Of a stretch of 18,502 nt of DNA, positions 10,672-18,502 are shown piece after piece. Below the pieces are notes generated by a model that saw nothing but the letters and a program-made list of their open reading frames with translations, searched no databases and had not been told where the DNA came from. The translations under genes were made by a program, and so were the position numbers. The stretch is taken from NCBI RefSeq assembly GCF_000003605.2, contig NW_003131859.1, forward strand, positions 561,688 through 580,189. The letters are read 5' to 3'. This DNA comes from Saccoglossus kowalevskii (lineage: Eukaryota; Hemichordata; Enteropneusta; Harrimaniidae). The stretch's first letter is position 1, and every line of letters starts with the position of its first letter.

Positions 10672-10809
10672 TTAAAGCGCGGTGGTCGTCGCGCAGCGCA
10701 GAGCGTGTTCGAATTTCATGTAAATAAACAATGTATTTTACACGCGTTGTATACGTCGCTATGAGTCCCATATCGAACAGGACGCGACACGACGACTGCC
10801 GCCCCTTAA
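10672..10809 (+). mobile_element. TTAA-MITE copy 3, complete, TTAA flanks
   Basis: The second full-length copy, with a 130-bp body between TTAA at 10672-10675 and TTAA at 10806-10809. Its right half is almost identical to copy 2: CAATGTATTTTACACGCG, then TTGTATACGTCG, ATATCGAACAGGACGCG and CGACGACTGCCGCCC, with a few transitions between the two. The left end AGCGCGGTGGTCGTCGCGCA is cleaner than in copy 2 and contains a short extra segment, AGCGCAGAGCG. High similarity over the full length with matching TTAA flanks shows that both copies descend from one mobile ancestor, most likely by relatively recent movement. Confidence 0.75.
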
Positions 10810-11678
10810 ATTAATAGTACGCACAGAAAATGCTTACGCATGCGCGTTTGCCTGGATCCGAATTCCGCCGACCGAACGCTGTTTTGTGTATAACAATAAA
10901 GCTTTTAATAAATGGTAAACCATAATCATGTATTCACATGAATTAATTAATAATAATATATTATTAATATGCAAAATTAATTTTAAAAAACGTTAAAAAT
11001 CGCACCACTTGAGATAAAGCTGTATATATTATGGGTCACTAACATTGAACGTGAATTACTACTACTTAGCCAGTTTATGTTCTCCTTAATTCCCCTCGTA
11101 TATGGTGGTGCCATGTTTCGCTGAAGTAGATATGGCTAATACACAATGTGATTTTAACCAAGTCCAAGGGTGGTCACCATGGCAATCTCAGTGGGAGTCC
11201 AATGACCGAACTTCTTTCTTGGTTACCAATAATCCCCAATAAATTATTGTAACCAACTTTAGATTTAGGTAAGTAAACACTGTGTGGTTGTAAACAGGAT
11301 ATTTCAACTTGACATCTGAACCAAGTGGACAGGTTAGACACTTCGAAGTATGTGCGGTTTGTCCGTTTTTATTGCGAAAAGGAAAGAATATTATTATTCG
11401 ACTGTTTTCGTTTCAGGCGCTATCGACTGAATATACATTCTACTTATTGGACACTCACAGAAGCAAGCTATACAACGATGGAACGAAATTTAACACGTGA
11501 CGTAATATGAATGACAAACCAATTCCATACATTTAAGTAATCAACATTCAACACTAGGTTTGCAAAAGTGAACGCGAAGTCAGCTTGTAAAAGTCAAAGA
11601 TATTTTCTGTATATTACGTATGAACTCACACTGAGCAAAACTAATACTTTCATAAAGCCACCACAAAAATGCTATTGT
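10810..11678. other. stretch without a recognisable gene
   Basis: AT-rich, with a 16-bp palindrome TAATAATATATTATTA at 10951-10966. The overlapping plus frames at 11309-11500 and 11325-11510 are both about 60 codons and are mutual shadows, and neither shows a motif. A pyrimidine tract ending in CAG near 11405-11416 could imitate a 3' splice site, but no supporting exon is recognisable. Confidence 0.4.
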
Positions 11679-13409
11679 CAGTAACTACATCGTTTGGTAC
11701 ACTCTAGTCAGTAACTAGTACACCGTTTGGTACACTTTGGTCAGTAACTACACCGTTTGGTACACTTTGGTCAGTAACTACACTGTCTGGTACACTTTGG
11801 TCAGTTTGGTACACTCTGATCGATAACTACACCGTTTGGTACACTCTGATCAGTAATTATACCACCTGGTACACTCTGGTCAGTAACTACACCGTTTGGT
11901 ACACTTTGGTCAGTAACTACACTGTCTGGTACACTTTGGTCAGTAACTACACCGTTTGGTACACTTTGGTCAGTAACTACACCGTTTGGTACACTCTGGT
12001 CAGTAACTACACCGTTTGGTACACTCTGGTCAGTAACTACACCGTTTGGTACACTCTGGTCAGTAACTACACCGTTTGGTACACACTGGTCAGTAACTAC
12101 ACAGCATGGTACACTCTGGTTAGTAACTGCATCGCGTGGTACACTATATCCAGTAACTACACTGTTTGGTACACTCTGGTCGTAACTACACCGTTTGGTA
12201 CACTCTGGTCAGTAACTACACCGTTTGGTACACTCTGGTTAGTAACTACATCGTTTGGTACACTCTGGTCAGTAACTACACCATTTGGTACACTCTGATC
12301 GATAACTACACCGTCTGGTACACTCTGGTCAGTAAGTGCACCGGTTGGAACACTCTGGTCAGTAACTACACCGTTTGGTACACTCTGGTCAGTAACTACA
12401 CTGTTTGGTACACTCTGGTTAGTAACTACATCGTTTGGTACACTCTGGTCAGTAACTACACCGTTTGGTACACTCTGATCGATAACTACACCGTCTGGTA
12501 CACTCTGGTCAGTAACTACACCGTTTGGTACACTCTGGTCAGTAACTACACAGTTTGGTACACTCTGGTTAGTAACTACATCGTTTGGTACACTCTGGTC
12601 AGTAACTACACCGTTTGGTACACTCTGATCGATAACTACACCGTCTGGTACACTCTGGTTAGTGACTATATCATTTGGTACACTCTGGTTAGTAACTACA
12701 TCGTTTGGTACACTCTGGTCAGTAACTACACCATTTGGTACACTCTGATCGATAACTACACCGTCTGGTACACTCTGGTCAGTAAGTGCACCGGTTGGAA
12801 CACTCTGATCAGTAACTACACCGTTTGGTACACTCTGGTCAGTAACTACACTGTTTGGTACACTCTGGTTAGTAACTACATCGTTTGGTACACTCTGGCC
12901 AGTAACTACACCGTTTGGTACACTCTGATCGATAACTACACCGTCTGGTACACTCTGGTCAGTAACTATATCGTTTGGTACACTCTGGTCAGTAACTACA
13001 CCGTTTGGTACACTCTGATCGATAACTACACCGTCTGGTACACTCTGGTCAGTAAGTACACCGTTTGGTACACTCTGGTCAATAACTACACCGTTTGGTA
13101 CACTCTGGTCAGTAACTACACCGTTTGGTACACTCTGGTTAATAACTATACCGTCTGGTACACTCTGGTCAGTAACTACGCCGTCTGGTACACTCTGGTC
13201 AGTAACTATACCGTCTGGTACACTCTGGTCAGTAACTACGCCGTCTGGTACACTCTGGTCAGTAACTACACCGTCTGGTACACTCTGGTCAATAACTACG
13301 CCGTCTGGTACACTCTGGTCAATAACTACGCCGTCTGGTACACTCTGGTCAATAACTACGCCGTCTGGTACACTCTGGTCAATAACTACGCCGTCTGGTA
13401 CACTCTGGT
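11679..13409. repeat. 30-bp minisatellite array, about 58 units, with higher-order structure
   Basis: The unit reads AGTAACTACACCGTTTGGTA followed by CACTCTGGTC (30 bp). Variants are shared between non-adjacent units: ACACTG or ACATCG at the third triplet, GTCTGG for GTTTGG, GATAAC after TGATC, and AGTAAGTGCACC with TTGGAACAC. They recur in a set order, so five-unit (150-bp) and longer higher-order blocks exist. Units at 12241-12510 and 12691-12960 repeat the same nine-unit order with two differences seen. The right edge (13291-13409) is nearly uniform. Indels occur: about 11 bases missing near 11806, one missing near 12181, and three extra near 11707. Open frames on both strands follow from the period being divisible by three; I treat them as non-coding. 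Confidence 0.95.
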
Positions 13410-14445
13410 ACAAATTCCACATGCAATCTGTGCCATCCCTAATGACGCGTTGTACGTCGTCACGGCTAAAGCCTAATTCTGTTCAATGGCTCCTTGTTAG
13501 TTCTGATAGGCTGTAATAAATCGAACTTTTATTTCGAGAAAACGAAATGCATCTTTGAGGACGCTATGATGTTTTATTTATTCTTATTTTGTTGAATGTG
13601 CCTTTATCGTAAAACACTATAAGATGGCCACGTTATCTACCCAGCAAAACATGTAAACATATTGTTACATTGCCAACTTGGATGGCCCTACCGGAATCGC
13701 CGTGCGGTGGAATTTTCGCAGCTCACCGTCTTGTGTAGGTTATTTACCCAGTCACTCGGTACTATAGGTATTTTATTTGGTCCGTTGCCATGTTTAGTAG
13801 CTGTTTAAAAACAGGTGAAAAGCAACGACTACGGCAAACAAATGAGTGACAGGCAGTGAACAAAAGCAACGTTATGATTTATGTGAGATAGGTCAAGTTC
13901 GGGAGCAAATACCACGGTAGGCAATTGCATATATGAAATGGCGGTGTAATCTATAAACTGATCATGTATTCAAGTCACGATCACCTGGCAATGAGACATC
14001 CCCCTAAAATTGCAATTTTGACGATAATTTTACCGGTAATATGGCGAGAAAGAAACGGGGGATTCGGGAATTTGATATTTTGTTTTTCAACCGTGTTAAG
14101 TCCGCTCAATAATATATACATACTCAATTGTGTGTCTATGTATTTGTCCGTTGTCGTTGTCCAGAAGATTCGGTACATATTAAAAGTATATAGCGACTAC
14201 GCCCGCAAAGATCTGTGTTGTCCATTTCACTAAAGTGGTCTGTAACTGCATCTGGGACAAGATTTTTGTAAGTTACATTGTACATTGTATGACGTGAAAA
14301 TGATTACATATGCGACCACGCAGACCCATAACTCATGCGATAAATGCATTAATTTAACAGTTTGCATCTGTAGAGAATTCGAAAAGGACAAGAAGAACAC
14401 AAGAAACGGATGCTTTTCAATTATTATGGGAGAACATATAAATGT
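13410..14445. other. stretch without a recognisable gene
   Basis: Unique AT-rich sequence after the minisatellite. A segment at 13444-13461 (GACGCGTTGTACGTCGTC) recalls the ACGCGTTGTATACGTCG core of the TTAA-MITE but is too short to call a copy. A 14-bp palindrome AAAATTGCAATTTT lies near 14006-14019. The frames at 13964-14233, 13981-14178, 14230-14472 and 14285-14491 overlap in opposite directions, lack motifs, and the last runs into the fold-back element that follows. Confidence 0.4.
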
Positions 14446-14631
14446 GGGAGGGGGTCGACCGTTTGAAATCATGGGGTGGCTGGAAGTTTAGACACAGAGA
14501 GAAATGTTGTTTTACAAAGTGTTGCAGAGAAAAAATATTGGCAGTTTCAAGAAAAAATACTGTTTAGGCAAGACACCGAGAAAAATTGACACTCTCCCAG
14601 CCACCTCCATGATTTCAAATGTTTGACCTCC
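14446..14631. mobile_element. 185-bp fold-back (MITE-like) element
   Basis: The left arm (14446-14483) and right arm (14597-14631) are inverted copies of about 35 bp. The core TTTGAAATCATGG, then GTGGCTGG, on the left answers CCAGCCAC, then CCATGATTTCAAA, on the right; the outer parts GGAGGGGGTC and GACCTCC also pair, with small gaps. The intervening 113 bp is A-rich and non-coding. ATATAA occurs just outside each arm, but on the left it is separated from the arm by a few bases, so it is not a clear target duplication. A single copy is seen here; the structure fits a MITE or other fold-back element, or a local inverted duplication. Confidence 0.65.
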
Positions 14632-15492
14632 AATATAAGGTGAATTTGTTAGTATAAGAGTGCTCTGGTGCATGTGAGTCAATCAAAGCATCGACACAAC
14701 AAGTATCCCGAGCGGCCCTTTATCTGTAGTATTTTCATGACACTAAAGAAGCTCCATGACTTCAACTCAGTGTATATACACATACTTCCGATTGTCCAGT
14801 AACATCAGAATTAACAACATTTTGTCACATACATCACAGATTATTATGTGCATTGATGTCCGTCAATCAGTTGTGGATATCTTACCATCCACGTCGTTAT
14901 AAACAACGCCCTCTATTGCTGAAATGGAGAAGGATTTGTTGTGTTATGGTACCATAGTCTCTTGAAACGTAAAAATAAGACTGCCATAAAACGGAAATGC
15001 TAATTAGATACTTGGTCCGTGTACAGACCCAATGTACATGGTGTCGGAATAGAGTTTTATAAAAGTCTTATTTTGCGCTACAAACGATCTTTGACTGGGT
15101 GGGGTGATTGTGCTCAAAACCTCAGACTAGTAAGTGTATTACTAGTCTGAGTCAAAACGGAATCACTTGAATCATTCTCAACACACCCTTCTCGCTATTT
15201 GTTTGAGGTTTTCACCCCAAAACAAATAAAACATTCGACAACCGTGCTAGTAACAGCGGGAACACATAAAAGGAGCCATGATAGTAAACAGACAGTTAAA
15301 GAGCAAATGATAGCATGAAATCTAACCAACGTTAACAAACATCAATGACAATTACTAGTAACAGTAACAGGGAATACAAATTTCTGTATCAAAATATTTA
15401 TAAAAATTAAAAACGGATACATCCAAAGAAATCAACATTGACGGAACTGATTTAAAGAATAAAGATTTCCACATTGAAAAATACTTAATTGA
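14632..15492. other. stretch without a recognisable gene, with one strong hairpin
   Basis: No reading frame of note. The perfect hairpin at 15121-15151 is listed separately. The segment from about 15300 to 15492 is A-rich and may include further eroded sequence of the retrotransposon fragment to its right, but I cannot read a convincing protein in it. Confidence 0.4.
15121..15151. other. perfect 13-bp hairpin, 5-base loop
   Basis: CTCAGACTAGTAA (15121-15133) is exactly complementary to TTACTAGTCTGAG (15139-15151), separated by GTGTA. A perfect 13-bp stem with a small loop is unlikely by chance at a given place in a window this size. The word CAAAAC sits just outside each arm. No T tract follows directly and no gene ends here. 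It could be a tiny fold-back insertion or a structured site in an unrecognised transcript. Confidence 0.85.
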
Positions 15493-15720
15493 TTTAAAAA
15501 TGATTCCTCTAGAGAATCGCTTATCAGATTAAGTATTACCACCTACGGATATACACAAATTGCATGTGATCGCTATGATATTGTACCGGTCAATGAATGG
15601 ACCTGTGAACACTGTAAAGCGTAATTACATTGAAGATGAGCAATATTTTGTAATGGTTTCTACACTGTACCAAACTCAAAGAAACGAATGGTTTTAGATG
15701 CTGAAAAAATCAATGATTAA
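15493..15720 (+). pseudogene. decayed C-terminal end of a non-LTR retrotransposon (LINE) reverse transcriptase
   Basis: Read in one plus frame from about 15502, the sequence gives SLIRLSI, then CDRYDIVPVNEWTCEHCK up to a stop at 15622. A one-base shift (frame starting 15623) then gives NYIEDEQYFVMVSTLY and RNEWF, and another shift gives LDAEKIND before 15720. From memory, many animal LINE polyproteins end with a zinc-binding segment of the form C-x2-C followed by ED-E-x-H-F and a later C and Y. Here the CEHC pair (codons 15604-15615) is kept, while the expected His reads Tyr and the later Cys reads Ser. With two frameshifts and an upstream stop this is a dead fragment, probably a 5'-truncated insertion. 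The clade is not determinable; no poly-A tail or target duplication was identified. Confidence 0.6.
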
Positions 15721-16043
15721 TGGAGCCAGGTAACGTCATCTGAAACACCGCCATGTCGGGGTTTTTCGGAAACTGCGAATACAGTGTATTCGTTAATGTC
15801 GCCGATGTGCCCCATGCGTTGTTTTGTACGCTGCCTCACGAATTGCCTCGTGTAAACACCCGGAGCCGCGGTTTATGACACGCCAATACGACAGTTTAAT
15901 GTATTCAAGTATGCAACGTGAACACAAACATACACCTTACTTTGTTTTGTCCTAATCAGTGTTATCTTTCGTTGAGCTTTATTTGTTTTTAAATTGTACT
16001 AGTATCTTTTTTCATCCTTCTCGTGGGATGTTATCATGTATAG
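15721..16043. other. stretch without a recognisable gene
   Basis: Moderately GC-rich at first, then AT-rich. It contains an 8-bp perfect stem with one-base loop, CGAATACA-G-TGTATTCG (15776-15792), and a small CACGA/TCGTG hairpin near 15837-15852. The 3' part of the retrotransposon could reach into it, but no tail is visible. Confidence 0.35.
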
Positions 16044-16169
16044 AAGGGCAGTGGTCGTCGCGCCGCCGGGTCGTGTTCAATATATGACTTCTAGCGACGT
16101 GCACAGCGCCTTTAAAATACCATGGTCGTTTACGCGAAATTCGAACACGCGCTGCGCAACGACCTTTAA
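16044..16169 (-). mobile_element. TTAA-MITE copy 4, diverged, inverted orientation
   Basis: Read on the minus strand this begins TTAAAGGTCGTTGCGCAGCG, continues GTGTTCGAATTTC, then GTATTTTA, ACGTCGC, AGTCATATATTGAACACGAC, and ends with CGACGACCACTGCCC, matching the order of words in copies 2 and 3 but with more differences and some small indels. TTAA is kept at 16166-16169; the other end has no TTAA. Interior positions differ consistently enough to suggest an older insertion or a separate subfamily. The minus frame 16012-16272 spans it and is not a gene. Confidence 0.65.
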
Positions 16170-17490
16170 TAACATTCCTATTAGTGCCACATGTATGAGT
16201 GAAAATTATTGACTTGTTATGTGAAGCTCGTATTAGAACAAAACATATGCAATGAAATGAACACAGTGTCACGATTTACCGAGGTAATATCATATTCGAG
16301 GGAGGGGGTAAGGGAAATTGCCTTGAACAATTATGAACAGCGTGCCCCGAGATTAGGTGTACATACACTAGGACAGCCCATTTTGATAATGATTACAAGC
16401 ATATCTGTTATACCTCTGTGATATGGATTTAATACGCAATAAAGATATGACATGGCTCGAATCGAATCGAATCGTACGGGCATGACGCTCTCGATGGGCG
16501 TATATGCCCTTTGCAATTAGCGTGTTGATTGGTTGGAATTAGATTAAAATCGCGTAATGGACCAATCCGGCACACTTTCACTTGGTGATAGGTGACTCAG
16601 TCAGTTACATCGAAATGATTGTCAAACAAGTCGCAGTACAAATAACAAGAATTGCAGAATTGGGGTCTCGGGATTGGTATGTGAAATATATAGTACCCTC
16701 ACCTTGGTTCAGAATTACCACAGATAGCAATTATTCTGCACGGGGGCAAAGATTTAAGAATCCACTCGCGTCGAAACACATGTATGAAATAAACAAAGTA
16801 CCAGACTCAAATACTTCACGAAAGTCCTTAGTACCACTCGATTAAGTGGATGGAACATTTCGTCTGCATTTGATATTCATATTTCTACGACTTTTTTAAA
16901 ATATTAATTCCCATGAAATCAATGCTGTCAAATACAATATTTCATTAGATGATGTAACCTCATTTTTTTTATTTATTCGTCGCATTGACCGTGTGGTCAT
17001 GTGTAAGTCAGGCACGTATTAATATAGAAAAAGTCTTTGAAAAACATAGGTTACGGTTTAATAAGTAATTTATTTGATTTCACCGATACTCTCTTCGATT
17101 TTAAAAACGAAGTATTCAACTCTAATATTTTGCTAGTTTTTTTTTTTTAGATTATGTTATGACTTAGTGTTATTTTGTTTGTGTAGTAATTTTATTCGTC
17201 ATGCATTATTCAGCTGTCTCAGTTAGTCCTTTGATAGTTTTGAATTAAATAAAAGTAATAACAAATTTAAGTTAATCCTTCTTTTAAAAGTGTACAAATG
17301 TTTATTATAATTATTAATGTGTGTGGATCTTATTTTTAGCCAATTGCAAATTGAAAAGTTTGATTTTCGACACTTCTTAAAATCATGTCAAACTTTATAA
17401 ACAAAAATACAATTATGATCTGACATTTCAATACAAGAAATTACATTCTTTCTACTATGCTATGTGGTATCGATATTGATTATATCGTGA
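16170..17490. other. AT-rich stretch without a recognisable gene
   Basis: Contains a short TCGAA microsatellite (16457-16474), a T run of about 8 near 16963 and a T12 run at 17137-17148. The plus frame 16582-16845 (87 codons) has no motif, atypical length and ordinary AT-driven composition; I do not call it a gene. Confidence 0.4.
16457..16474. repeat. TCGAA microsatellite, 3.6 copies
   Basis: Perfect repetition of the pentamer TCGAA over 18 bases. A short simple-sequence repeat, possibly length-variable between individuals. Confidence 0.8.
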
Positions 17491-17690
17491 ATTCGTGGAT
17501 CGACGGCACTGGATTCGTGGATTTTCGGCACTGTATTCTTGGAATTTCTGCACTAGATTCGTGGATCATCCGTATTGTATTCGTGGGTTGTTATCATTGA
17601 AATCATGTGTTCGTGAAATGTCGGATTTGTGGATTGTCGGCTCTGGATTCGTGGATTGTCGACGCGGGATTCAGGGGCCGTCAGTACTGT
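17491..17690. repeat. degenerate 22-bp minisatellite, 9 units
   Basis: Nine consecutive units start with ATTCGTGG or a close variant at 22-bp steps (one unit, near 17601, is 24 bp). The consensus is ATTCGTGGATTGTCGGCACT plus GT or GG. Divergence between units is considerable (ATTCTTGGAATTTC, AATCATGTGTTCG, ATTCAGGGGCCG), implying an old array. The frames at 17495-17710, 17553-17792 and 17607-17795 cross it in three different phases; since 22 is not divisible by three, no repeated peptide could persist, and none is a gene. Confidence 0.9.
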
Positions 17691-18108
17691 ATGCAACGGA
17701 TAATACATGAGTTTCGGGTTCTCCCGGACAAGGACTCGCGACCGACAACTCGAAACTCGTCTAATTCTACTGTGTTCGAAACCAACAGCCAATAATCATG
17801 ATTATTTCAGTGTTTATCTTTGTTGATAAACCAAGAACCTTTATTGACCTTCACGTACTTAAAACTACATTTAATATATTAGACGTGTCATGACTTGGGC
17901 GATTGTCAAGTGTTGTGACAGTTTGTGTCAGCGGAATTTCTCTATAAATATCTAACTAAATCCTGGTTCTGCAAACACTTGTAGTCAACCTTTAGTGTCT
18001 TATCTCACCTGATCTAACATTGCAAACTATTCTTCTCACCTCTATATACCAAGAAAGCACAACCAAGAGAGAGGACCAATATGTCGGGAGAGAGGGGACT
18101 GTCAACAC
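17691..18108. other. stretch without a recognisable gene
   Basis: Unique sequence between two tandem arrays. One hairpin is present: GTTTATC (17812-17818) with GATAAAC (17825-17831) around a 6-base loop, next to the palindrome AATCATGATT. No coding signal. Confidence 0.4.
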
Positions 18109-18502
18109 TTATATCCAGGAGTGGTGGTTCATAAGCTCATCAGCCTCCACCCATGCAGGAAAGGGACCCACAAGCTTATATCATAAGACGGTCCATATAT
18201 TTGGGGATGGGTCCACCAACTTATATCTTAGGCAGGGTTCCATCATCTTATATGACTGGGAAGGAGTCCACCAGCTCATATCCTATATGGGTGAGGGATT
18301 CTATCAGTTTATATGACTGGGAAGGAGTCCACCAGCTCATGTCATGTATGGATGAGGGATTCCATCACCATTATATGACTGGGAAGGAGTCCACCAGCTC
18401 ATATCATGTATGGGCGAGGGATTCCATCAGCTTTTATGACTGGGAAGGAGTCCACCAGCTCATATCATGTATGGGTGAGGGATTCCATCAGCTTATATGA
18501 TT
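18109..18502. repeat. ~30-bp minisatellite with 61-bp dimer period, runs off the window
   Basis: From 18248 to the edge, TTATATGACTGGGAAGGAGT recurs at 61-62-bp steps (18248, 18309, 18371, 18432, 18493), alternating with a half beginning TCATATCATGTATGGGTGAG and ending ATTCCATCAGC. The two halves share TATAT, TGGG, a GTCC or TTCC block and CAGC, so both descend from one ~30-bp monomer. Left of 18248 single, irregular monomers (each starting CTTATATC) reach back to about 18109. The 61-bp period is not divisible by three, so the frames at 18020-18316 and 18153-18500 cycle through phases; I treat them as non-coding. The array continues beyond the window. Confidence 0.9.

Noticed and set aside
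10676-10722. tRNA-derived SINE head: GTGTTCGAATTTC looks like a B box and CGGTGGTCGTCGCG like an A box
   Set aside because: The same words are part of terminal inverted repeats that recur at the other end of the element, the A-B spacing is short, and no cloverleaf can be drawn. MITE is the better explanation.
11679-13409. CRISPR array
   Set aside because: The 30-bp units are directly adjacent with no unique spacers, units vary, no cas genes are near, and the rest of the window looks eukaryotic.
13444-13461. Fragment resembling the TTAA-MITE core (ACGCGTTGTA then CGTCG)
   Set aside because: Only about 18 bases with gaps and no terminal sequence; too short to call a copy.
13964-14491. Opposed overlapping frames (13964-14233 plus, 13981-14178 minus, 14230-14472 minus, 14285-14491 plus)
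   Set aside because: All are under 90 codons, shadow each other, lack motifs, and the last two run into a fold-back element.
16582-16845. 87-codon plus-strand frame as a small gene
   Set aside because: No motif, no start context, and no support beyond length; similar lengths arise by chance in this composition.

Overview
This window looks like non-coding, repeat-rich DNA from an animal genome. Four things point to eukaryotic and probably invertebrate DNA: long AT-rich stretches without durable reading frames, three separate minisatellite arrays, dispersed inverted-repeat elements of MITE type, and a decayed fragment of a non-LTR retrotransposon. The repeat styles recall marine invertebrates such as molluscs, but that is an impression from memory; nothing here fixes the species. 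I find no intact protein-coding gene, rRNA, tRNA, operon or CRISPR array. The open frames that exist are short frames expected by chance in AT-rich DNA, or frames kept open by tandem repeats with a period divisible by three.

Layout from left to right. Positions 60-260 hold a probable decayed dispersed repeat with a C13 run. A shrunken copy of a short GC-rich inverted-repeat element (called TTAA-MITE here) lies at 1802-1880. The stretch 1881-7130 is AT-rich with only short palindromes. Positions 7212-7571 form a cluster: a 21-bp tandem array, a half copy of the TTAA-MITE, and a complete copy flanked by TTAA. A second complete copy lies at 10672-10809 and an older inverted one at 16044-16169. 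Between them, 9645-10147 is a second candidate element with perfect 11-bp terminal inverted repeats and an internal 65-bp tandem duplication.

The most striking feature is the minisatellite at 11679-13409: about 58 copies of a 30-bp unit. It contains higher-order blocks, a nine-unit block repeated 450 bp apart with only two base differences, and a nearly uniform right edge. It creates long open frames on both strands (436 and 421 codons), which I judge to be false genes. Further right are a 185-bp fold-back element (14446-14631), a perfect 13-bp hairpin (15121-15151), the C-terminal end of a decayed LINE reverse transcriptase (15493-15720), a degenerate 22-bp array (17491-17690), and a 61-bp minisatellite built from two diverged ~30-bp halves (18109 to the window edge).

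The pieces do not form a pathway. The sequence records transposition and tandem duplication. The most interesting link is that the 21-bp array beside the TTAA-MITE cluster resembles that element's own terminal repeat, suggesting that the array grew out of a transposon end.
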